From: Naematelia aurantialba
Lineage: Eukaryota; Basidiomycota; Tremellomycetes; Tremellales; Naemateliaceae
Direction: 5' to 3'
NCBI GenBank assembly: GCA_021527695.1
Contig: JAKFAO010000001.1
Span: 434,001-498,000 of the forward strand
Length of the DNA stretch: 64,000 nt
Within the stretch, counting starts at the first letter, position 1, and every line of letters starts with the position of its first letter. Of this stretch, positions 54,751 through 64,000 are shown one piece after another. The position numbers and the translations under genes are program-made. A model generated the notes under the pieces. That model made no database searches and was not told where the DNA came from. It worked only from the letters and a program-made list of their open reading frames with translations.

Positions 54751-56572
54751 CTAGAAAGCAAGGAGCACGCTTGGACGAGACGTGATCGCGGTCTGCATGT
54801 CGACAATCGCAATCTCATTACCCCGACTGCGCATCCGACCGTGCAGGCACGTACCTCGTCGCGGGTCTTTTGCTGCGTTCGGAAACACCCAAGCATAGTG
54901 CTCGTCACTGTACTCGCGCCTGGTTTTTGCACGCCCCGCATACTCATGCACATGTGTCTGTGTGGCGGTGTCAGCTAGCGCCACGTCACGGGCCAGAGGA
55001 GAACGTGGGAGCGGACGATTATGTAATGTTTGGAGAGAGGAAGGGGGGGGGGGGGAGCGTGAAGGATGTGGCGGGGTGAGGAAACTGAGAGGGAAGGAAG
55101 GAGATACAGAAAAGAGGAAGGAAGGAAGGAGGAAGAAGAAGGGAGAAAGAAGGAAGAAGGAAGAAGGAAAGCACACACGTCGCCTCCATGACAACAGCGA
55201 CGCCTCGCGGCCGGATGGCCTCTTCAACCGCGAGGGCGACCTGCTTGGTGAGGCGTTCCTGCACTTGCAGGCGACGCGAGAATGTTTCCGCGATACGAGC
55301 GAGCTTCGACAGGCCCAAGACTAGTTTATTCGGGATGTAGCCTATTGAGATCTGCGCAATCGGTCTGTCAGCACCTCGTTGACCCTGCAACGCGAAATTG
55401 CTTGGGTGAAGAACAGGCCAGAAAACAGAACAGGCAGTAGGGGGACGGTGCTTAGCAGAGAGAGTGACATCCCACCTTGCCTGTGAATGGGACCATGTGA
55501 TGTTCACAGAGACTGAATACGTCAATGTCCCGGACGATGACCATCTCGTCGTGGTTCTCCGCAAAGATAGCGTCGTTGATGACGTCCACCAAACGCTCCT
55601 CGTACCCCTTGGTCATCCACATGAGCGCCTTGGCGTACCGCTCTGGCGTGCGTTGGAGACCCTCGCGGTTCGGGTCTTCGCCGATACATTCGAGGACGGT
55701 GCGGATGGCCGAGGACAGAAGGGCGATGTTGGCGGCCTTTTCTTGAGGCGTCGAGTACATTCGAGCTTTGGTCGATTTTGCTGGTGTCGCGAGCCGATCC
55801 ACGGGACGTACGAGCATCGGCAGGAGGACGCGTGAGTGAAACAACGAGGAAGAGATAAAAGAGAAACACATTTAGCTCGACCTCTCAACAGCCGACCAGA
55901 CTCACCTGGCCATCCTAGACCCTCCTCGTCGGCGATGCCGCCCCCCGGTAGCGTCCCAGCCTGCACGTCCGGCCCTGACCCGTCCATCCTGACCAGCTCG
56001 CCCTTGACCTCGTCTCTGAGATCGTCGAGGGTCGACCTATCGAGATGATCAAAGTCGGCGTCGTCCCCGCCGTTCCTATAGCTGCTTGCGGCGACGCGAT
56101 CCGGCACCGCGACGTACGGCGAGAAACCAGGGAACGCGCTCGCCGAATTGGGCAGCGTCGCGCTTCCCAGCTGGCTTAGGCTCGGCTGGCTCGTCGGCGT
56201 GCTCTGCCCCGAGGCGGGGCGGAACCCGTACCCGTCCCGTGGATACCGTGGCTGCAGCTGCAGGTGGATCTGCGGACTCGACCGCCGCAAAGGCGACTGC
56301 GAGGAGGGCGCCGTGCCCCCGTTCCCGATCCCGTCCGCATCAGCTACCACCCTGCCCTTGCCTTTGATGTAGTCGCCCATCGAGAGGCTGTGTGATGGCG
56401 GACTGCGCGCGTTGGCCGACGATCCCCCGCGCTCCCAGTCGCCAGTGGACGATTCAGATAGCCGGTGCAGGGTGTGCAGGTTTGGCGCGGGCGCGGGTAT
56501 GCCCTTGGGAGACGAGGCCGGGCGCGGAATCTTGGAGGCTGGAGGAGACGATTTGCTTGGCGGCAGCGACAT
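54751..56572 (-). CDS. FOL2: GTP cyclohydrolase I
   Basis: The start at 56572 gives [20 protein letters not shown] and about 220 residues of Ser/Pro-rich, probably disordered sequence, longer than usual. After an intron the catalytic domain follows: [56 protein letters not shown] (Cys and His zinc ligands), [39 protein letters not shown] and, across a repeat-rich intron (about 54974-55182), [20 protein letters not shown] with the second zinc Cys. It catalyses the first step of folate and pterin synthesis, GTP to dihydroneopterin triphosphate. The last exon after KTRDE is uncertain; the closest acceptor gives [13 protein letters not shown] and a TAG at 54753-54751. A better C-terminus may exist downstream. 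Confidence 0.9.
55045..55182. repeat. Poly-G run and GA microsatellite in a GTP cyclohydrolase intron
   Basis: A run of 15 G residues (about 55044-55059) is followed by GGAAGGAAGG and AGAAGGAAG repeats up to the donor. On the transcribed strand this is a polypyrimidine tract. Confidence 0.85.
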
Positions 56573-56858
56573 GGCACAGAGAGACGGTGGTTGGCTAGGC
56601 AATGGAGCCAGGGGTGCGTATCAAGCGCTCCAGTATTTTGGTCCTCTAGACTCGATACACTTTGCAACGGAAGTAAAATGTTCCTGGCCACGCACGTGGT
56701 CGAAGATCAGGCGTTTATTTCGGCGATAAGAGGGGAAAGTCTAACCCCGATAGAAAATCGACTGCCACACTCGCACCCTCGCTCCCTGCCAGGGCCTCAC
56801 TGGAAGCTTTCCTCTTCGTTGCTCGAGTTCTCTATCCGTCCAGTGATTACTCGACAAA

Positions 56859-57959
<1,101 letters not shown>

Positions 57960-58666
57960 GGAGCTGGCAGTGGACATGTATGATTTGCATCGACGCATAA
58001 CACTCGACGCATAAATGGTGTTGTGGACTGCTCTCCGTCCATGTTTCTTCCCCTCTTGTGACTGTTTGTGGGGGATTCACAGCGGTCGGTGGGGCCATGC
58101 CCCTGCCACTTGCGATGGAGCTGGCGCTTTTTTTGCAATGTGAGGTGGTGGCCATGACGAGCGACGGGCTTGCAGCGGTCATTCCTGAGATCCCGTTACA
58201 GATGGACAAAGCCTTGCGTGGGTCGAGTCTTGACGTTGCATGGGACCTCGATTCGGTCCAGGCAGCTCTGTCCTGATGTCCTGGAACGCTGGACCTATCG
58301 CTCCCATGTTCACAAGCCCCGTCGGGTCGGGGATGTTGTGATTGCAAGTCAACATGTTCAGAGTGACATAATTTACATGATACATGTTGGATCCACTACA
58401 TGTCCCAGTCATCAAGCACCCCCATCCTACTCTCGTCAGTTTGCCAGCCAAGACCCAAAAGACGACGATACCCACATCATATATTGCTTGTATACGCTAT
58501 ATCGGCGTCAGCACCATAAAGAAGCAAGCAAGTAAAAGCAATCAAGTAAGCAAGAAAGCAAGCAAGTAAGAAAGCAGCCAAGCAACCAAGCAAACAATCA
58601 ACCAAGCAAGCAGGCAGGCAGGCCAGAGGTGGCAGAGCACACGAGAAGCGACGAGCCGGGAGCCAC
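57960..58666. other. Convergent intergenic region with AAGC repeats
   Basis: About 707 bp between eL43 and RFC stops. The part at 58520-58625 is an AAGC/AAGT-type simple repeat. It may hold a last exon of the RFC gene that I could not place. Confidence 0.45.
58520..58625. repeat. AAGC-type tetranucleotide repeat
   Basis: AAGCAAGC, AAGTAAGC, CAAGCAAC and GGCAGGCA units run for about 105 nt. Confidence 0.85.
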
Positions 58667-60250
58667 TCACGTCATGACCTTGGCGACAAACGCTTCGAGG
58701 TGGAAGATCTTTTTCGACCCCATGCGCATTCTCAGTTCCTGCGAGACAGGGTCAGCTGTACCGTACAACCAAGTGGGCAAACGCTCACGTAGTAGGCTGC
58801 CCAATGGACGATCTGTGGTTTGAGTGTGTCGTCGACCTTGTCGACTATGCGCTCCGCAATGGTCTGCCGAGATGTCAGCGTGACCACACGTCCGATCCGG
58901 CCAGGAGACTCAGGGGTCGACAGGATCTCCAGGGGTACTGACGCGGGACGTACCTTGATGATGACGGTAGGGGGAATACAATGTGACAGCAGCTCGTAAA
59001 GCTTTCCGCGAACCTCGAGGAGCTTCGGCGCGCTCTGCTCTTGCAGGATCAGATCCGCGACTTTACCGCAGTACGTTTCCCAGTCGGCTTTGGCGACCTC
59101 GATGTCGCCAGATAGGTCGGGGCGCTGCATCTTCATTGCCTCAAAGACGAGCAACGCCTTGCGCAGATTACCGTTGGACGCCTCGATTATCTGTTGAGCC
59201 GCAGAGCCCGGCAGGGCAAATCGTTCCCGCTTGGCGACGTGGTGTAGGACTTTTGACATCTTAGCATTGTTAGAAAAGTCTCGCGGAAATCGAGAGATGG
59301 TAAGGAAAACGACAGGCACACACTTCATCAGTGGTCGGTGCGGCTACACGGACGAGCAGGCATCGTGAGCGAATCGGGGCGATGATCTTGGACGTGCTGC
59401 TGGCGCAGAGGATGAGTCGCATATTGTTCATGTACTTCTCCATGGTTCTTCGCAAGGCCGCCTGGGCATCGCGAGTGAGCGCATCGGCCTCGTTGATAAT
59501 CACAACTGAACGTGGTCAGCTGTAGCAATAGTAACAATTTTGGCAGACAGAAGCAGACCTTTGAAGCGCTGCTTGGCATTCAGGTCGACCTGCTGCGTCT
59601 GGGCAATCTCCTTCAAAATGTCCTGGATGACGACGCGGTCGTACATTCCCACATCTCTGCTTGCTATCAGCACGGCTGGCACGGCGGGGAGGCAGGGATA
59701 GGGGACGTCGGAAATGAGAAAGGGAGACGGACGACGGGGTGAGCTCGATGTGGTAGTTTGATTGCACGACGTTGACGTCTAGCTTTCGATTTGAGGGCGT
59801 CACAAAGACCCGCTGGTCAATTCGCAGCTACGCCACCGTCACCACGCATACTGGTGCAAGAAGAGGCAGCAGCGGTCTACCTTTTCTACTCCGGGCCCGT
59901 ACAGCTCTCGCAATGTGCACATTATGCGAGTCTGGTTCTGTCAGCTCGCCCGACCAGAATATGATACGTCCTTCGGGAAAGCATACCTTCTTCCCCGCTC
60001 CAGAAGGGCCGTAGAATAGTATATGCGGAAAGTCGCCGGACGCCGCCTGATCCGATGAGTTCAACTCGGACTCAGTGCCTGGCATAGCACAGGCGCGCTC
60101 ACGAGTGACCGTAACCGAGAGGACAGCTCGGGGTGGTAATGCAGGTCATCGAGGTTGCGTGGCCGATACTATGCGAGCAGAGATGAGCGTTGTCTTTTGG
60201 TATCGGATATCGATTTGTGACAGACGTACCTTGTCGACCCAGAGAGACAT
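58667..60250 (-). CDS. RFC5: Replication factor C small subunit (human RFC3/yeast Rfc5 type)
   Basis: The start at 60250 gives MSLWVDK, and after short introns comes [17 protein letters not shown], the GPSGAGKK P-loop typical of this subunit. Then [77 protein letters not shown] (the D-E box as NEAD), [20 protein letters not shown] (with the sensor) and [11 protein letters not shown]. The C-terminal collar reads [33 protein letters not shown]. The NEAD in place of DEAD is normal for this subunit. RFC loads the PCNA clamp at primer ends. The frame ends in TGA at 58669-58667, but that stop overlaps a GTGAGT donor and relatives have about 15 more residues, so a final exon may be missing. Confidence 0.92.
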
Positions 60251-60599
60251 GACGAACGACCAAGGAGAGGCTGGGCTACGAGATTCCTCCTGGAAGTGAC
60301 GCTCAGATCTCAGACTTGAACGGATGGGCCAAGACTGCACCTGCGTCCCTATGAGCTGCCTCAAGCTGTCTCGCAGAGGCGTACGAAGTTTGAGGGATGA
60401 CAACCAAATGAAGACAAAGTACAAGCCGAGATCGACGCGTCGGAAGACATGAGCCAAGTTGGGACCTGAATTTCTCGGCGCACCTTGTTCCGCCTCTCAC
60501 TTGTCATCTACAGCGCTTTGGACTCTTCTTTGCAGTCTGGGCACTACAATGCCGTCTCGCAGCGCGTAGCCAGACGGTCCACAAGGGTCGCAGACGAAC
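60251..60599. promoter_or_regulatory. Divergent promoter of RFC subunit and amino-acid permease genes
   Basis: This gap of 349 bp lies between two divergent starts. No MluI-box (ACGCGT) was seen; no other clear motif. Confidence 0.4.
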
Positions 60600-63240
60600 A
60601 TGACAGCGCCATACGGGGCTCTCCCGCCCTCACAGTCCTCGTCACCGCCGTCCCGCACCTTGTCGACATCGTCACCATCTTCCTCCGCCTCCCCGCCACC
60701 AGTATCTGCATCTTCACTCCGGGCGCTAGAGTTTGCTGGCGCCGATGAAGAACGGCCGTCTTATGGACGTCACAGCCGTTCAGACACAGTCGCGAGCCTT
60801 GGCGCATTCGAGTTTCAACACTCTCTGCTGCCGTTGACGTTGAGCGGAGAAGACACAGACGGGACCATTGTGCATAAAGGCGATGAGAAGCATGTCGGGC
60901 TCTTGCATGGTGAGCACGATGGGGTTCTAGACCTCTCTGGCAATCAGGGATGGAGAGCTGAGAAATGACAGCTGTCGCTTTGATCGTCGGCACTCAGGTC
61001 GGCTCGGGCATCTTCTCCTCCCCTGGAGTGGTGGTTGCGGAAGTCGGCAGCGTGGGTGCCAGCCTGCTGGTATGGGTTGCCAGCGGGATTTTGGCGTGGA
61101 CAGGTGCTGCGTGAGTGCCATCATGTTTTCATTCTGCGCCCATGCACTGACAGGACCAGGTCTTTCGCTGAGCTGGGCTGCGCTATCCCGCTATCAGGCG
61201 GACCGCAAGCCTACCTCGCCTATTCTGTACGTCGTCGCTCTCTAGGGCACACTTGCCACACGTGCAGCGGCTGACTAGAGATGATGTGCAGTTTGGGCCA
61301 ATGGTGTCGTACCTGTACACGTGGACTGCAGTGTCCGTCATCAAGCCAGGCGGCTCAGCCATCATTTCGCTCATCTTTGGGTGGGTACACGACTACACGC
61401 TCGGCGCAGCATCAGAGCTGACTGGAAGCAGGGAATATGTGAATCGGATGATCTATCACGCTGCCAGTGGAGATCCCGAGTCTATCGTTCCAGAATGGAC
61501 ATTCAAGGCGCGTATCCCACCTCATGCTGGCTCGGTGTCACTTGCTCATGACTCCGTGCAGATCACAGCAACGATAGCGATCATTCTGGTATCAGTCCTA
61601 AATCTTGTCTCGCAGACCATGGGGCCCAACTCGTCCGTGGTGATCACAACCGTTAAGACCGGCTCTCTCATCTTTGTGGCTGTGCTGGGAACAATCTGGC
61701 TCGCGACGCACGGCACGGGCCCATCGCTAGCCTCGAGCAGCCTCTTCCAAGGGACCTCGACGTCGCCTGGCTCCTATGCTCTGGCGCTCTACTCGGGTCT
61801 CTGGGCATTTGATGGCTGGGATGCTTGCTGTGTATGTCCTGTATCGCCAGTCTCAACGCAGGAGTGTAGCTGACGAAGCAGTACGTAGCCGGTGAAATGA
61901 AGGATACCACGCGGAACTTGCCCCGCGCAATCTACCTGAGCATGACGACTGTGCTCTCGCTCTTCGTGGCGGCGAATCTGAGCTACTTTGTCGTGCTGGA
62001 CCCGAGCGTCGTCGGATCGTCCAATACCGTCGCCCTCGACTTTGGGCGGGTGATCATGGGTCGACTCGGTGCTGTTCTGTTTAGTACCCTAGTCGCTATC
62101 AGCTGTTTCGGCGCTCTGCTCAACTCCTTCTATACGAGTCGGTCCTTCCATGAATTCATCCAGGCACGAGAGGCTGACAAAGCAGCTGCGGGGCTGATCT
62201 ACGCTGCATCGAGAGACCACCTTCTGCCCGAGATCTTCTCGCGACTGCACCGTCATCGGAGAACACCCGACAACGCCATGGCTCTGCAGGCGGGCATGAC
62301 GACCCTCTTCGTGGTCTTTGGTGGCGGGTTTCGAAGTGAGCCCGTCACGTTTCGCCCCATCGTCCGGGCCAACACGGACTCGAACGAAACTGACGTGTCG
62401 TAGCGCTGCTCAACTTCTTCTCGGTCACGGCGTGGACGTTCTTCCTGACGACCGTGCTTGGTCTGCTCGTCCTGCGTGTGAAAGAACCACATCTCGAGCG
62501 GCCGTACCGGGTGTGGCTGATCACGCCCATCACCTTTTGCCTCGTCAGTCCCCTTTGGGCGTGTATTATGCCGGGAGACTTGTGCTGACTCGCGTGCGGC
62601 AGGTGGCGTCGTTTCTGCTGCTCATGCCGATCTTCGCAGCCCCTCTCGAGGCTGTCATTGCTTTTTGTACGTGATCTTACTCTGCTGCAATATCTATCCC
62701 GAACACGTGCTAGCTCAGCGGTCATATCTACCATGAGTCATGGCAGAGCATAATCTGCAAAACATTCGACCAACAGCACGCTGATGGTAGTAGTGTTCAT
62801 TGCGACCGGCGTGCCGATGTATTACCTGACATCAAGGTCAAGATCGACCGCGGCGCTTCCAGGAACTCGTGCGCAAGACGGCATCAAAGCGACTGTGTCA
62901 GGTGCGTTTTTCGAACGTTCACTTTTTCCTGTTGTCTATCGTTCATGCTGTGTCGTCCATTTTCCGTCGTTGTTCTCCGTCGTTCATCCCCCCTCGATTG
63001 TTCTCCGTCGTTCATTCCCAGTCGTTTGGTCTCAGTCGTTTGTTCTCTGTCATTATATCTGCTGACGCCCAGACACCAACAGCCGCATGGTGGCAGTTCA
63101 GAGACGACGTTCTCCGCCTCGTCCCATCGCGCTGGGCGGCACACCTAGCGCCCTCTGATCGACCGCCTGATCGAGCAGTCGTGGGCGAAGAGACGATGGG
63201 TATGCTGCGAGGCGAGCATGTGGAGATGCGCGAGCGGTAG
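60600..63240 (+). CDS. Amino-acid permease (LAT/high-affinity methionine permease type)
   Basis: The start at 60600 gives MTAPYGALPPSQSSSPPSRT and a polar N-terminus of about 105 residues. After an intron the first membrane segment reads VALIVGTQVGSGIFSSPGVV, the GSGIF signature of the APC superfamily, followed by SFAELGCAIPLSGGPQAYLA, FGPMVSYLYTWTAVSVIKPG, YSGLWAFDGWDACC, VAGEMKDTTRNLPRAIYLSM and GVPMYYLTS. The motif LWAFDGWD with GEMK is typical of LAT-type transporters such as yeast Mup1. Twelve membrane segments are likely, in the plasma membrane. The substrate is a neutral amino acid, perhaps methionine. A loop insert of about 60 residues between TM3 and TM4 (61380-61550) is unusual. The intron at about 62901-63068 holds short repeats. 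Stop TAG at 63238-63240. Confidence 0.87.
62935..63055 (+). repeat. Short direct repeats in a permease intron
   Basis: Units such as GTTCTCCGTCGTTCAT and CAGTCGTTTG recur four to six times with changes within the last intron of the permease gene. Confidence 0.75.
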
Positions 63241-63555
63241 ATTGGCAGTCGGATTGTGGATATATCTGCATAGCGTATACCTAAAACGGCATGTATACAG
63301 TGTATATACAGTGCGCATACAGTGTGTATACAGTGTGTATACCCGTGTGCATACGTGTAAGTACGTGCATAAACGTGAGGCGTATGCGCATCATGCACCA
63401 TGCACCTCCAGATTTCCATTCACAAATGCATACATACAACAATGCTACGAGCTCTGTGATAGCCGCTGTTCTGCGCTTGGCTACTCGCTACAGCCGCCAC
63501 TCGGTCCTGACTCTGCCGCTTACCTCTCATATGCTCTATCTCGTCTGACAGGGTA
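63241..63555. repeat. Convergent gap with 11-nt CAGTGTGTATA repeats
   Basis: Between the permease stop and the end of the next gene, CAGTGTGTATA-like units repeat four to five times at about 63286-63345. The stretch alternates purine and pyrimidine, a pattern able to form Z-DNA. TGTATATA at about 63299-63306 also fits the UGUANAUA PUF code for the permease 3' UTR. Confidence 0.7.
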
Positions 63556-64000
63556 CTACCGCCTTGCCGGGCCGGCCTTCTTGCCCTTTCCCCTGCCGCC
63601 GCGCTTGGCGTCCGCGCCCCGCTTCTTGCCTCCCCCACCACCTCTTCCGCCTCCGCCCCTTCCACCGCCTCCGCCCCTTCCACCGCCACCACCGCGTTCC
63701 ATAGCCAGCGCGGCCTTCTCCTTTCTCCGCTGGGCAGTTTTCGCCCTCCCCATCCTCCGCTCTGCTTTGGTCTCCATGCTCTTGACGCGTTCTTTCCCCG
63801 ACGCGTCTTTCGATTTCGTCGCGCCCTTCGCCTTCTTCTCCTTCTCCCTCCGTTTCTCTTTCAGCTCCTTCTCCCTTGTCTTTTCAGCAGCCGCTTTCTT
63901 CTGTGCCCTCCGGCTGGAGGCCGGCATCCCTTCAACGTCGTCTTCGTCTCCTTCCACCTCGTCGTCTCCCCCTTCTTCTCCATGCACGCCAAAGGCGACA
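63556..64000 (-). CDS. C-terminal part of an unrecognised basic, Gly-rich protein (runs off the window)
   Basis: The frame is open from the window edge to the TAG at 63558-63556. About 148 residues are visible: an acidic stretch (GEEGGDDEVEGDEDDVEG), then a long basic helix (RRAQKKAAAEKTREKELKEK, MGRAKTAQRRKEKAALAMER), then Gly-Arg runs and a Lys-rich end (KRGADAKRGGRGKGKKAGPA). Such tails occur on nucleolar RNA-binding proteins, ribosome-assembly factors and DEAD-box helicases. Without the body of the protein I cannot name it. Confidence 0.65.
   Translation of the reverse strand, partial: VAFGVHGEEGGDDEVEGDEDDVEGMPASSRRAQKKAAAEKTREKELKEKRREKEKKAKGATKSKDASGKERVKSMETKAERRMGRAKTAQRRKEKAALAMERGGGGGRGGGGGRGGGGRGGGGGKKRGADAKRGGRGKGKKAGPARR

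Overview
This window is a gene-dense piece of a fungal nuclear chromosome. It holds 26 protein-coding genes that I can support, counting two that run off the edges and one weak small gene. Nearly every gene is cut by several short introns (about 40-70 nt, GTGAGT/GTAAGT-type donors, CAG/TAG acceptors). The protein families (GPC1, Nrd1-like RRM protein, Rvs161, a Pumilio-type PUF protein, YTP1-like protein, fungal PI-PLC) are fungal. Intron density and gene style suggest a basidiomycete yeast or jelly fungus, possibly Tremellomycetes; that placement is inference. I saw no tRNA, rRNA, CRISPR array or intact transposon.

Layout. 0-6.6 kb: 3' part of GPC1 (+), a four-RRM Nrd1-type protein (-), ribosomal protein eS1 (-). 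6.8-13.6 kb: PP4 regulatory subunit 2 (+), galactokinase (-), and a divergent atypical NAD-dependent epimerase/dehydratase (+). 14-21.3 kb: proteasome alpha-2 (+), HBS1 (-) and the BAR protein Rvs161/Hob3 (+). 23.8-35 kb, all plus: a Pumilio-type PUF protein, a YDJ1-type Hsp40, a TLC-domain membrane protein and a YTP1-like membrane protein. 35.5-42.2 kb: an island of proteins I do not recognise, including a gag-like protein with two zinc knuckles and three proteins with weakly shared features. 42.3-50.2 kb: a transaldolase-family enzyme (-), an MFS sugar porter (+) and a DHA1-type MFS transporter (+). 51.7-63.2 kb: PI-PLC (+), GTP cyclohydrolase I (-), ribosomal protein eL43 (+), a replication factor C subunit (-) and an amino-acid permease (+). 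The window ends in the basic, Gly-rich C-terminus of an unrecognised minus-strand gene.

Most genes are housekeeping (translation, mRNA surveillance and decay, protein folding and turnover, carbon metabolism, lipid signalling), and most have no functional link to their neighbours. The most informative signals are in the splicing. The HBS1 gene has a 709-nt intron whose first 614 nt stay open and encode a Ser-Pro/Phe-rich region ending in its own stop, the layout expected of a dual HBS1/SKI7 locus. There is a 6-nt microexon in RVS161, a 9-nt microexon in the YDJ1 homologue, a 26-nt exon in the epimerase gene, an intron splitting the YDJ1 farnesylation box, an intron directly after the eL43 start codon, and a GC-AG intron in galactokinase. 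Many introns and intergenic gaps hold short tandem repeats.
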